DNA of 64,000 nt from Paucibacter sp963740455 (GCA_963740455.1 CAVUEF010000004.1:1-64000); one strand, 5' to 3'; positions 37,256 to 46,286 are shown, counted from the first letter of the stretch. The notes: generated by a model from the sequence alone, not told the origin. Translations and numbers: made by a program.

Positions 37256-38401
37256 TCAGGACTTGCTGCGGTGCAGCTGGATGGGCTCGCCCTCGGGTCG
37301 ACGTCGCGGCCTGGCCTTGGACGGGTGGTAGGCGAAGATGTCGCAGGTGTCGCAGACGGTGGGCTTGCGGCCATGCAGCACCTCGGGCGAGAACAGCGAG
37401 CGCGCCGACTGGTACTTCTCGCTGTTCCACAAGCGCGGCAGGTCGATGCCCTCCTCGGGGTCCAATTGGCCGAAGTCGCGGTTCTTGCGATAGACCACGC
37501 AGCAGGGCGAAATGCCGCCATCCGGATTGACCACCATCGAGCGGTAGAGATAGAAGCAGGGCCCCGGCTTGCCGGCCTGGCCGAACTGCTGCTCGGTGCC
37601 GTCGCTGTCCTTGCGGCCCTTGACGCTCTCCGGGTACCAGATATCGGCCACCTCCTGGCGGTTGCGGAATTCGAAGGGCATGCCCACCGGGATGAAGCGG
37701 ATCAGGTCCACGCCTATCTTCTTGGCCATCGCCTCGGCCTGGGCCACCTCATGCTCGTTGGGCTTCATGACGATGTACTGCCACTCGACCACAGGCGTCT
37801 TCTTGCCCCGCGTATTGCGCCGACGTATCAGCTCGGTCATGTTCGCCAGCACGCGGTCGAAGTCGCCGCGGATGCGGTACTTGGAGTAGGTCTCGGGCGT
37901 GGCGCCGTCCAGGGACACGACCAGATACTCCAGGCCGCTGTCGATCAGCTGGTCGAGATCGTCCGAGGTCGGGATGACCATGTTCGAACTGAGATTGGTG
38001 CCGACATTGCGCGACTGCGCATAGTCGATCATGCGGAACACGTCCTTGTTGATCAGCGACTCGCCCCAGTTGTGCAGGTAGGCCTCGAACAGATAGGGCG
38101 CGTGCGGATCGAAGTAGTGCTTGAAATGCTCGAACGACAGCATTGACTGCTCGCGCCCCAGATCGTTCAGCCCGGTGGGGCACAGAGGGCAGCGCAGATT
38201 GCAAAAGTTGCAAGGGTCGATGATCAACAGATAGGGGTGGCTGTTGACGCGTACGCGCTTGCGCAGACGCTCGTATTCCACCTGCGCCAGATTGGCCCAT
38301 TTGCATGGCGTGCCATGCTGCACGACCGAGCGCAGATGCCGGGCGTTGCGCGTGTATTGCGGGACCTTCTGCAGCAGACGGTTCGCCAGCGACATCGTCA
38401 T
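37256..38401 (-). CDS. Radical SAM protein with SPASM-like C-terminus
   Basis: The protein has 381 residues. The iron-sulfur motif CNLRCPLC (CxxxCxxC, Cys67-Cys71-Cys74) follows DPCNF. The barrel contains LHNWGESLINKD and YLVVSLDGAT. C-terminal cysteines (GISPCCVVY and VCDTCD) suggest an auxiliary cluster of SPASM type. Such proteins in polysaccharide loci may modify a sugar or a peptide. The substrate is unknown. The start overlaps the epimerase stop by four bases. Confidence 0.85.
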   Translation of the reverse strand: MTMSLANRLLQKVPQYTRNARHLRSVVQHGTPCKWANLAQVEYERLRKRVRVNSHPYLLIIDPCNFCNLRCPLCPTGLNDLGREQSMLSFEHFKHYFDPHAPYLFEAYLHNWGESLINKDVFRMIDYAQSRNVGTNLSSNMVIPTSDDLDQLIDSGLEYLVVSLDGATPETYSKYRIRGDFDRVLANMTELIRRRNTRGKKTPVVEWQYIVMKPNEHEVAQAEAMAKKIGVDLIRFIPVGMPFEFRNRQEVADIWYPESVKGRKDSDGTEQQFGQAGKPGPCFYLYRSMVVNPDGGISPCCVVYRKNRDFGQLDPEEGIDLPRLWNSEKYQSARSLFSPEVLHGRKPTVCDTCDIFAYHPSKARPRRRPEGEPIQLHRSKS

Positions 38402-39384
38402 ACCTCTTTTGCCAATCGCGGCACGGCGCGCGCCGCCTTGAGAAACGCAGCGGTACGTGCGATGCCTTCCTCAAGAGATGTGTGCGGCGACCAGCCCAGC
38501 GCTTGTGCGATCTCGGCGTTGTCGCACCAGCTGCGGAACGTCTCGGTGGGCCGCACACAGGTCGGCCGGCACACCACCTTCTGCTGGCCACCCATCAGAC
38601 CGACGGTCAGCTCTGCCAACGCCTGCACGCTAATCTCGCGCCCGCCACCCAGCGGCAGCACGCTACCGCTGAGCGCGTGGCACTGCTCCGCCGCAGCGAT
38701 GAAGGCATCCACTGTGTCGTCGATGTACAGCGGATCGCGTGTCTGCGTGCCACCGTCCAGGCCGATCTCGGGTGCACCAGCCTCGATGGCATTGAGCAGA
38801 AAGTTGAACAGGTTGAAGCCCTGGCCTGGACCATAGACCAGGGTGGGCCGCAGGCAGACGGCCTGCAGGCCATGGACGCGGCGATAGACATCGACCAACC
38901 CCCAGCCCGCCAGCTTCGACACGGCATAGGTGGACAGCGGCTGCAGCGGCTGTTCGCTGCGGTAGGGCACGTCGCCATTACCATAAACCTTGACCGAGTC
39001 GCCGTAGACCATGTACACCGCCGGCAGTTCGCGCAAGGCCTCCAGCAGATGGCTCAACGCCGTCACATTGGTGGCCAGCACGGCAGCGGTCTGGACACCA
39101 TCCTCACTGCCGTCGGGATGGGCTGCCAGGTGGATGACGACCTGCGGCCGCTGCTCGCGCACCGTATCGCGGGTCTGCTCAGGGTCGCGCAGATCGCAGG
39201 CGACGAAGCTGTGGGCGTCACCGAGTTGCTGCCTTAACCGACCAGGGCTGCGTGCCAGGCCGCTGGTATGCGCATCCAGCTCGTTCAGGCGATGGACCAC
39301 ATGGCTGCCGATGAAGCCGCTAGCGCCGGTGACGAGCACACGCTTGCCGGACAGAGGGCTACGATGAGTGGCGGTGGCGTTCAT
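38398..39384 (-). CDS. NAD-dependent sugar epimerase/dehydratase (extended SDR)
   Basis: This 328-residue protein has GASGFIGSHVV at residue 20, TYAVSKLAGW (YxxxK) near 155, and RPTLVYGPGQGFNLF. It is a second nucleotide-sugar-modifying enzyme in the locus, distinct in sequence from the 18551 gene. The start ATG at 39384 is 1 bp from the stop of the sugar transferase gene. Confidence 0.85.
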   Translation of the reverse strand: MNATATHRSPLSGKRVLVTGASGFIGSHVVHRLNELDAHTSGLARSPGRLRQQLGDAHSFVACDLRDPEQTRDTVREQRPQVVIHLAAHPDGSEDGVQTAAVLATNVTALSHLLEALRELPAVYMVYGDSVKVYGNGDVPYRSEQPLQPLSTYAVSKLAGWGLVDVYRRVHGLQAVCLRPTLVYGPGQGFNLFNFLLNAIEAGAPEIGLDGGTQTRDPLYIDDTVDAFIAAAEQCHALSGSVLPLGGGREISVQALAELTVGLMGGQQKVVCRPTCVRPTETFRSWCDNAEIAQALGWSPHTSLEEGIARTAAFLKAARAVPRLAKEV

Positions 39385-39385
39385 G

Positions 39386-40096
39386 TCAGAAAGCCCCGTC
39401 TTGCATCAGAACCTTCTGCAGCGTCTTCAGCAGAACCTTGAGGTCGTAGCGAAAGGAGTGCTGGTGCACATACTCCAAGTCGTACCGCACCGTGTCGAAG
39501 AATTTCAGCCGCCCCCGTCCCGAGATCTGCGCGGGACCGGTGACCCCGGGGCGCACGCTGAACTTCATCAGCATTTCGCCATGGTAGTAGCGCAGCATCT
39601 CGGGAATCTCGGGCCGCGGCCCGACCAGGGCCATGTCGCCGGTGAGCACATTCCAGAAATTAGGGAGCTCGTCCAGACTGGATTTGCGCAACCACACGCC
39701 GCAGCGGGTGACGCGTGGATCGTTGTCGATCTTGAATTTCAGACCAGCCAACTCATCATGGCTGTACTGGTAGGAATAGAGCTCCGGGAAGCGCCGCCTG
39801 GCGTCAGCATGTAGTGTACGGAACTTGACGAAGGTAAAAGGCTTGCCGTTCTTGCCCAGTCGCTTCTGGAAGAACAGCGCTGGTCCCGGCCCGTCTATAC
39901 GGATGATCAGGGCGATCAACAGCATCATCGGTGCGGTCAGCAGCAGCGTGACGGCTGCAAAGACCATTTCGAACAACCGGTGTGCCAAGCTGGGGTCGGC
40001 ACCGACGAGCCCCGGTATAAGCGTAGTGGTCGGTGTCCGCTGGTCCTCGAAGTTTTGGTGGAATGAGTTAGCCTCGGCCGCTGCGGATTCCTTCAT
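39386..40096 (-). CDS. Undecaprenyl-phosphate sugar phosphotransferase (initiating glycosyltransferase)
   Basis: The protein has 236 residues. One N-terminal hydrophobic hairpin (MVFAAVTLLLTAPMMLLIAL, about 45-65) is followed by the bacterial sugar transferase domain: FFQKRLGKNGKPFTFVKFRT, SLDELPNFWNVLTGDMALVG, GPRPEIPE and RPGVTGPAQISGRG. It would attach the first sugar-1-phosphate to undecaprenyl phosphate. It lacks the N-terminal four-span region of long WbaP/WcaJ proteins, so it is the short monotopic type. The start ATG at 40096 follows GGAG and overlaps the PEP-CTERM gene's stop (ATGA). Confidence 0.9.
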   Translation of the reverse strand: MKESAAAEANSFHQNFEDQRTPTTTLIPGLVGADPSLAHRLFEMVFAAVTLLLTAPMMLLIALIIRIDGPGPALFFQKRLGKNGKPFTFVKFRTLHADARRRFPELYSYQYSHDELAGLKFKIDNDPRVTRCGVWLRKSSLDELPNFWNVLTGDMALVGPRPEIPEMLRYYHGEMLMKFSVRPGVTGPAQISGRGRLKFFDTVRYDLEYVHQHSFRYDLKVLLKTLQKVLMQDGAF

Positions 40097-40899
40097 GAAT
40101 CGCTCCAGAGGAGGTCTGGCTGCAAGCCGAAAGGCCATGGGCACGAAAGGCTTGCACTAAGCAAGGAAGGACTAGCTTCAGGAACGTGAGCCGAGTTGTC
40201 CATACTTTGAACTTGACGCGAGCGGCCACGTGCAGTCAACAAACTGACGCCGGCCAGACCCAGACCCAACAGCAGCCACGAAGCGGGCTCGGGCACCAAC
40301 ATCGGTGCAAAAGTCGTGTTGAAGGCCGAAGCATCGGCGGAAAATGGATCGCCCACGACATAGACCGCGCTCTTGGCATAGTCGGTGGCCGTGGTGTGCA
40401 GGAAGACGAAGCGGGAGCCGGAATTGGCGTCACCGGGCTTGACCGCCGGACCGAACACGAAATCGATGATACCCGTTGGCGCGTTGACGGGGTTGAACAG
40501 CAGCGCCGCATAGGGCACCGAGGAACCCAGGCCATCTAAGCGCCAGTCGGCATCGGTGAGCTGGTCATAGGCGAAATTGCTGAGCAGAAACCCTGTCACC
40601 TCGCCCAACGCCAGCCGGTCAACCTGGATGCGCCAGTAGAAATCCAGCGTGCCAGCGACGGCTTCACGCACCACTCGACTCTGCACCGTGCCAGAAACCG
40701 AGCCATAGGAGAAGGCCTGCACATTTTCGTCGATCACCGCTCCCGCCAGTTCTAATCTATCGGCAGCGGTCGTGCCTGGTAGCAGGGTGACGAGATAGGT
40801 CTCGCCGGAGAATGCCTTGTTGAGCGGCACAGCCTGCGCGGAGACGCTCCAAACCAGTGTGAAGGCGACAGCAGTAATCGTTGAAAACAGCTTGATCAT
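40093..40899 (-). CDS. PEP-CTERM sorting-signal protein, with extended C-terminus
   Basis: The protein has 268 residues. The signal peptide ends near AQA (residue 22). The middle is a beta-rich exported domain. VPEPASWLLLGLGLAGVSLL followed by TARGRSR is a classic PEP-CTERM signal for exosortase processing. Normally the protein would end there, but about 40 more residues follow (to QPDLLWSDS). It is the first gene of the minus-strand run and is coupled by ATGA to the sugar transferase. No exosortase gene lies in the window. The start is ATG at 40899 with GAGGG upstream; a TTG two codons earlier is in frame. Confidence 0.8.
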   Translation of the reverse strand: MIKLFSTITAVAFTLVWSVSAQAVPLNKAFSGETYLVTLLPGTTAADRLELAGAVIDENVQAFSYGSVSGTVQSRVVREAVAGTLDFYWRIQVDRLALGEVTGFLLSNFAYDQLTDADWRLDGLGSSVPYAALLFNPVNAPTGIIDFVFGPAVKPGDANSGSRFVFLHTTATDYAKSAVYVVGDPFSADASAFNTTFAPMLVPEPASWLLLGLGLAGVSLLTARGRSRQVQSMDNSAHVPEASPSLLSASLSCPWPFGLQPDLLWSDS

Positions 40900-40966
40900 T
40901 ATCAAAGACCCTCGGTGTTGGAGAGAACCACCGATTTGATGATGATCTAAAGCTTATGGATCCAAA

Positions 40967-40982
40967 CCCCTAGTACTAGGGG
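40967..40982. promoter_or_regulatory. Perfect 16-bp palindrome upstream of the exopolysaccharide run
   Basis: CCCCTAGTACTAGGGG is centred about 75 bp upstream of the PEP-CTERM start. Its symmetry and position suit a LuxR/FixJ-type dimer site that activates the locus. It could instead be the stem of a weak terminator for the deaminase gene, since TTTGG follows on the minus strand. A second inverted repeat (CCCCC/GGGGG) lies near 41010-41030. Confidence 0.45.
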
Positions 40983-41055
40983 CCTCTTTGTCAGTTCCGG
41001 GGCCGCACCCCCCATTCGCGGGGGATGGTCCTGTCGTAGGGGCTCGGCTCGGTCG

Positions 41056-42111
41056 CTAGCCTTCGCCGGCGGCCACAAACATGCAGTCCAGTTGCTGCAC
41101 CCACCCGGCCTTGAGTTCAAAAGGCGCAAAGCTCGCCTCCAGACTGTTGCGCAAGACTTGGTACGCGTGGCGGCTGGTCAGCGCCGGTAGGGCCTCGAAA
41201 GTCGCCACCAGATTCTGGTTCAGATAGCCGCCAAAATAGGCCGGGTCGTCTGAGTTGACGCAGGCCTTCAGGCCCGCATCCAGCAGCGCCACCAGGTTGT
41301 GCGCGGGCAGGCTGTCAAACACGCGCAGCTTGACGTTCGAGAACGGGCAGACCGTGAGCGGCACTTGGCTTTGCACCAGGCGCTGCACCAGCGCCGCGTC
41401 CTCGATGCAGCGCACGCCATGGTCGATGCGTTCGACCTTGAGCACATCGAGCGCGCTCCAGATATAGGCCGGCGGACCTTCCTCGCCGGCATGCGCAACC
41501 AGGCGCAGACCCAAGCCGCGCGCCCGGGCAAAAACCTGCGCGAATTTCTCCGGCGGATGGCCGCGCTCGCTGCTGTCCAGGCCGACGCCGATGAACAAGT
41601 CGCGGTGAGGCAAAGCCTGCTCCAGCGTGGCCAAGGCCTCTGCCTCGCTGAGATGGCGCAAAAAGCAAAGAATCAGTTGCGCTCGCACGCCCAGCTGACT
41701 TTCAGCGCGCTGCGTGGCGCCGTGCAAGCCGCGCAGCACGGTGGCCATGCTCACGCCACGCGAGGTATGCGTCTGCGGATCGAAAAATATTTCGGCGTTG
41801 ACGATATTGTCCTGCGCCGCGCGTTGCAGATAAGCCCAGGCCATGGCGTGGAAATCCGCTTCGGTACGCAGCACGCTGGCGCCGGCATAGTAGATGTCGA
41901 GAAAGCTCTGCAAGTCGGCGAAGGCATAGGCGGCTCGCAAGTCGGCGATGTCGGCATACGCCAGCGCCACGCTGTTGCGCCGCGCCAGCTCGAAGATCAG
42001 CTCAGGCTCCAACGAGCCTTCGATGTGAATGTGAAGCTCGGCCTTCGGTGCGGCACGCAACAGGGCCGGCAACTGCGCGCGGCTGATTCTGTCGAAAGCG
42101 ATTGAGGTCAT
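41056..42111 (-). CDS. Adenosine/adenine deaminase
   Basis: This is a 351-residue zinc amidohydrolase. Metal ligands His27/His29 are in ELHIHIEGS, catalytic HAGEEGP is near residue 215, and CVNSDDPAYFGGYLNQN is near 295. The SDDPAYFGG form is typical of the adenine deaminase branch rather than classical adenosine deaminase. It converts adenine (or adenosine) to hypoxanthine (or inosine). It lies 71 bp downstream of the BMP receptor gene on the same strand, so uptake and deamination are probably linked. Confidence 0.87.
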   Translation of the reverse strand: MTSIAFDRISRAQLPALLRAAPKAELHIHIEGSLEPELIFELARRNSVALAYADIADLRAAYAFADLQSFLDIYYAGASVLRTEADFHAMAWAYLQRAAQDNIVNAEIFFDPQTHTSRGVSMATVLRGLHGATQRAESQLGVRAQLILCFLRHLSEAEALATLEQALPHRDLFIGVGLDSSERGHPPEKFAQVFARARGLGLRLVAHAGEEGPPAYIWSALDVLKVERIDHGVRCIEDAALVQRLVQSQVPLTVCPFSNVKLRVFDSLPAHNLVALLDAGLKACVNSDDPAYFGGYLNQNLVATFEALPALTSRHAYQVLRNSLEASFAPFELKAGWVQQLDCMFVAAGEG

Positions 42112-42130
42112 TGCCGGTTCCGGTTCTTCT

Positions 42131-42170
42131 CAAATGACAATGGGCCGCCCGGCAATGCCAGACGGCCCAT
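42131..42170 (-). terminator. Hairpin after the BMP receptor gene
   Basis: The inverted repeat ATGGGCCG/CGGCCCAT (42140-42147/42163-42170) is followed on the minus strand by TTGTCATTTG. It may be a partial terminator that lowers read-through from the receptor gene into the deaminase gene. Confidence 0.45.
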
Positions 42171-42182
42171 CGGCTCAAGCGC

Positions 42183-43343
42183 CTACTTGTTGCTCGGCAC
42201 CTTGCCTTCGACACCCTTCACATAGAAGCTGATGCCGCTGAGGAATTTGTCGTCGGCGACCTCGTCCTTCTTCAGCACCAATTTGCCGTCGGAACCCATG
42301 ATCGGGCCCTTCCATATCTGAAAGCTGCCGTCCTTCAGTCCGGCCTTGACCTTGTCGACCGCTGCCTTGGTTTCGGCCGGCACGACGTCGGCGATGGAGA
42401 CGATGTCGATCGCGCCTTCCTTGACACCCCACCAGTTGTGCTGGTTGCCGGTCCAAGTGCCATTCAGCGCTTCACCGACGGCCTTGATGTAGTACGGTGC
42501 CCAGTTGATGACGGCCGAGGCCAGGTGCGCCTTGGGTCCGTAGGCGGTCATGTCCGAATCCCATCCGAACGCGTACTTGCCGTTCTTCTCGGCAGTCTGC
42601 AGCACCGCCGACGAGTCGGTGTTTTGCATCAGCACGTCGACACCGCCGTTGATCAGCGACTGCGCGGCTTCGGTTTCCTTCGGCGGATTGAACCACTCGT
42701 TCACCCACACGACCTTGGTCTTGATCTTGGGGTTGGAGCTTTGCGCGCCCAGCGTGAAGGCATTGATGTTGCGGATTACCTCGGGGATCGGAATGGATCC
42801 CACCACGCCCAGCACATTGGTCTTTGTCATCTTGCCGGCGATGACGCCAGCCATGTAGGCGCCTTCATAGGTGCGCGAATCGTAGGTGCGCATATTGTCG
42901 GTCTGCTTGTATCCCGTGGCGTGCTCGAACTTCACGTCCTTGTTGTCGGCTGCGACCTTCAACATCGGCTCCATATAGCCGAAGGTGGTGCCGAAGATCA
43001 GCTTGTTGCCCTGGCCGACCATGTCGCGAAACACCCGCTCGGCGTCGGCCGCTTCGGGCACTTTCTCGACGAAACTGGTGGCGACCTTGTCGCCGAATTC
43101 CTTCTCGACCGCCTTGCGCGCGTTGTCATGCGCAAACGTCCAGCCGCCGTCTCCCACCGGACCGACATAGGCGAAAGCCACCTTCAGCGGCTCGGCCTTG
43201 GGCGCGGCGGCTGAAGCGGGCGCGGCGGGCGCGACGGGCGCGGGGGCTTCTTCTTTTTTGCCGCAGCCCATCAGGGCAGCGGAAGCGGCCAAGCTGGTCC
43301 AGCCGACAAGTTTGAGCCATTGGCGTTTTGATGGGGCGGTCAT
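42183..43343 (-). CDS. BMP-family nucleoside-binding lipoprotein of an ABC transporter
   Basis: The protein has 386 residues. A lipobox LMG-C is at about residue 27, then an Ala/Pro linker. The BMP/PnrA fold shows VAFAYVGPVGDGGWTFAHD, GVVGSIPIPEVIRNINAF and QNTDSSAVLQ. Relatives capture purine nucleosides for ABC import. The matching permeases and ATPase lie 8.7 kb away (52047-55592) on the same strand. It diverges from a response-regulator gene. The NupN-like role is inferred from the family and from the guanine deaminase and xanthine dehydrogenase context. Confidence 0.88.
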   Translation of the reverse strand: MTAPSKRQWLKLVGWTSLAASAALMGCGKKEEAPAPVAPAAPASAAAPKAEPLKVAFAYVGPVGDGGWTFAHDNARKAVEKEFGDKVATSFVEKVPEAADAERVFRDMVGQGNKLIFGTTFGYMEPMLKVAADNKDVKFEHATGYKQTDNMRTYDSRTYEGAYMAGVIAGKMTKTNVLGVVGSIPIPEVIRNINAFTLGAQSSNPKIKTKVVWVNEWFNPPKETEAAQSLINGGVDVLMQNTDSSAVLQTAEKNGKYAFGWDSDMTAYGPKAHLASAVINWAPYYIKAVGEALNGTWTGNQHNWWGVKEGAIDIVSIADVVPAETKAAVDKVKAGLKDGSFQIWKGPIMGSDGKLVLKKDEVADDKFLSGISFYVKGVEGKVPSNK

Positions 43344-43560
43344 GCGTTCTCCTAGGTGTTGCGTTGAAGGGGGCTAAAACGGCGCACGCCGATTATGGCC
43401 CTTGGCCACTCCGGATGGAGTACAACGACCTGCTCAAATCGACGCTTGCAGCGCCAGGGAACTTCGCGTTCCTTGCCGCAACCAATGGTTTGGTCGCAAG
43501 CGTTTTGTTTCGACGCGGACCTTCGCGAGTCACACCAGTCACTACAAGAGAATTGCTTTC

Positions 43561-44220
43561 ATGCGCCTGCTGTTGGTCGAAGATGACACGATGATCGGCG
43601 AGACCTTGCTCGACTTGCTGCGCGCGGAAAGCTACGCCGTTGACTGGGTCAAGGACGGCGAGATGGCCGACACCGCCTTGCACACCCAGTCCTACGACCT
43701 GGTGCTGCTCGACCTCGGTTTGCCGCGACGCGACGGCATGGCGGTTCTGCGGTCTTTGCGCGCACGCAAGGAGCGCATTCCGGTATTGATCGCCACCGCG
43801 CGCGACTCGGTTCAGCAACGCATCGAGGGCCTCGACGCCGGCGCCGACGACTATGTGCTCAAGCCCTATGACCTGGACGAATTGCTGGCGCGCATCCGCG
43901 CCTTGCTTCGCCGCGCCGCCGGTCGTGCCGAGCCGACCTACGAGCACAGGGGCGTGAGCATCAATCCGGCCACGCGCGAGGTGATGGTCGACGCGCAGGC
44001 CGTGGTGCTCTCGGCACGCGAGTGGGCGGTGCTCGAGCCCTTGCTGGCGCGCCCGGGCTTGGTGCTGTCGCGTGCGCAACTCGAGGAAAAGCTCTACAGC
44101 TGGAAGGATGAGATCAGCAGCAACGCCGTCGAGGTCTACATTCACGGCTTGCGCAAGAAGCTGGGCGCCGAACTGATCCAGAACGTGCGCGGCGTGGGAT
44201 ATATGGTGCCGAAATCATGA
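43561..44220 (+). CDS. OmpR/PhoB-family response regulator (QseB/TctD-like)
   Basis: The protein has 219 residues. The receiver has the phospho-acceptor Asp51 (LVLLDLGLP) and Lys101 (LKPYD). The C-terminal winged helix has SAREWAVLEPLLARPG and VEVYIHGLRKKLG. The start ATG at 43561 fits the MRLLLVEDD consensus. It overlaps the kinase start by four bases (ATGA). Inverted repeats upstream (near 43456-43474 and 43480-43497) could be operator or leader structures. The target genes are not known. Confidence 0.9.
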   Translation: MRLLLVEDDTMIGETLLDLLRAESYAVDWVKDGEMADTALHTQSYDLVLLDLGLPRRDGMAVLRSLRARKERIPVLIATARDSVQQRIEGLDAGADDYVLKPYDLDELLARIRALLRRAAGRAEPTYEHRGVSINPATREVMVDAQAVVLSAREWAVLEPLLARPGLVLSRAQLEEKLYSWKDEISSNAVEVYIHGLRKKLGAELIQNVRGVGYMVPKS

Positions 44221-45552
44221 AACTGCTGCTTTCTCACTCCTTGCGGGCCCGGTTGCTGCGACTGCTGCTGGTGGCGATCTTGCTGGGGGCGCTGGTCCAG
44301 GCAGGTCTGGGCTATCGGGCGGCCCTGGCGCAGGCCGACGCGATCTTCGATTACCACATGCAGCAGATGGCGCTGTCCTTGCGTTCGGGCCTGCCCGCGG
44401 GCGCTGCCAGTGCCGATGCCGATCTGTCGCATGAGGACGAGAACTACGATTTCGTGGTGCAGGTCTGGACCGCGAACGGCCTGAGAATCTTCCAGTCGGC
44501 GGCGCGCGCGGCGCTGCCGCAGCGGGCCGTGCTGGGGTTCTCGAACGTCAAGGCGCGCGGCACGACCTACCGGGTATTTTCGGTGCAGTCGCGCTCGCAA
44601 GTGATCCAGGTGGCGCAGGACATGGCGGTGCGCAGCGACATGGCCCGCACGCTGGCGCTGCGCACGGCCAGCCCCATCCTCGTGATGGCGCCGTTGCTGA
44701 TGCTGGTGGTGTGGTGGGTGGTGAGCCGCTCGCTGGCGCCGGTGGACAAGGTCCGCCGCGAAGTGGCCGAGCGACAGGCCAATGACCTGTCGCCGGTGAG
44801 CGAGACGGACCTGCCCGATGAGGTGCGTCCGCTGGTGCAGGAGCTGAACCTGTTGTTCCAGCGCGTGCGCCAAGCCTTCGACGCTCAGCAGCATTTCGTG
44901 GCCGACGCCGCGCATGAACTGCGCTCGCCGCTGGCCGCGCTCAGGCTGCAGGCGCAGGCACTGCAACGCGGCAGCAGCGAGCAGGTGCGCGAATTGGCCG
45001 CGTCGCGTTTGTTGGCCGGGGATCGACAGGGCCAGCCGCTTGATCGAGCAGCTGCTCGTGCTGGCGCGCCAGGAGGCCAGCGCCGCATCGAGCCCGCAGG
45101 CCCATCCCGTGGCGCTGGCCGCAGTCGCCCGGCTCGCTCTGGCCGATGCCATGCCCGCAGCGCAGGAGCGCCAGATGGACATCGGGCTCGCGCATGCCGA
45201 CGATGCGAGCGTCGAGGGTCATGAGGAAGCCCTGCGCATGCTGATTCGCAATCTGCTCGACAACGCCATCAAGTACACGCCGCCAGGCGGCCGCGTCGAC
45301 CTCGCGGTTCGAGCCGAAGACGGCGCCACCGTTCTGACGGTGGAAGACAGCGGCCCGGGCATCGCGCCGCAAGCTTGCGAGCGCGTCCTGGACCGCTTCT
45401 ATCGCGTGGGCGAAAGCGACACGTCGGGCGCCGGTCTGGGGCTGGCCATCGTCAAATCGATCGCCGACCTGCACCACGCGCACATCCAGCTGGACGCATC
45501 GCCGCGCTTGGGCGGCCTGCGCGTGACGCTGCGCTTTCCACGACGGCTTTGA
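44217..45552 (+). CDS. Sensor histidine kinase (QseC-like), one frameshift
   Basis: Two spans (about 12-32 and 152-172) enclose a periplasmic domain. HisKA has His233 in HELRSPLAAL. The catalytic domain has NLLDNAIKYTPPGG, VEDSGPGI and GAGLGLAIVKSI. The frame breaks at 45018-45021, where GGGG should be GGG (AGIDRASRLIEQLL resumes). After correction the protein is about 444 residues, normal for this family. As read, it stops at 45224 without the ATPase domain. It pairs with the response regulator just upstream. Confidence 0.88.
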
Positions 45553-45673
45553 AAACTGGCTGTTGGCGAAAAGTGGAATCCGACGGAAAGAATATCGTTT
45601 GTCGATTGATGACGCGTTGCGGCCAGAAGACGCTCCCAATGACCGCAGCTCTGGCAGGTCATTTTCGCGGCCG

Positions 45674-45942
45674 ATGTCGCCGCAGCGCTTCCTGCAATGG
45701 GCGGCTACGCTGCCGGCTGGCCGCGTGGTGGCGATGGAGAGTTGCTCCGGCGCCCACCACCTGCCACGGCGTCTGCGGCTGATGGGGCTCGGTGCGCGAC
45801 TGATCGCGGCCCACTTCATCACTCCGTTTCGCGTGCAAGGCAGCAGCGGCAAGAATGACGCGAATGATGCGGCCGCCATTTGTGAAGCCGCCTCTCGACC
45901 CCGCACGCGCTGCATGCCGGCGAAGACGGCCGAGCAGCAAGG
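45674..45942 (+). pseudogene. IS110-family transposase fragment (N-terminal part)
   Basis: About 90 codons match the DEDD half of an IS110/IS1111 transposase (RVVAMESCSGAHHLPRRL with the Glu, and GKNDANDAAAICEAASRP with the two Asp). The first about 25 residues and everything after the DEDD region are missing. It is not closely related to the intact copies at 15-18 kb. Confidence 0.8.
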
Positions 45943-46012
45943 TTGGGGCAGCTTGATCTGAATTTGAACCAGCGTTTCCACTTCCACAGACCCACGTTCG
46001 TAGAGGCAAAGC

Positions 46013-46264
46013 ACAGGTCATACCGGCAGCAGGTGAGCCCGATAACCTGTCCGTTGCACGCTCGGTACGCCGAGCCAACAACGTCGAACGAATGGGGTCC
46101 TGCTGAGCGGTTCGTATCTGGGGCAGCGGTCACGTCCGCATCAAGCCCGTCGGTAGATGTTCAGTCTGTTCCTCGTCGCGATGCCGCTGTTCAGAACACA
46201 GGTCTTGAGGAAAGAGAAAGGTCCAATGTACGTAACCGCTTGATTTGACGGGAAGTCCCTGTAG
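46013..46264 (+). repeat. Right-end/RNA-region remnant of IS110-type element, copy A
   Basis: It begins ACAGGTCATACCGGCAGC (46013-46030), contains GAGCGGTTCGTATCTGGG (46105-46122) and ends GGGAAGTCCCTGTAG (46250-46264). The same three blocks recur in the same order about 1.4 kb later. The first block also resembles the start of the guide-RNA region in the intact IS1111 copies. A hairpin GCTCGG/CCGAGC lies near 46060-46075. It follows the transposase fragment after an internal deletion. Confidence 0.6.
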
Positions 46265-46286
46265 AGGGGTTGGACATCAGTGCGTG

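Noticed and set aside
42131..42170. Riboswitch between the BMP receptor and deaminase genes
   Set aside because: Only one simple hairpin is visible; no purine-riboswitch core was found.
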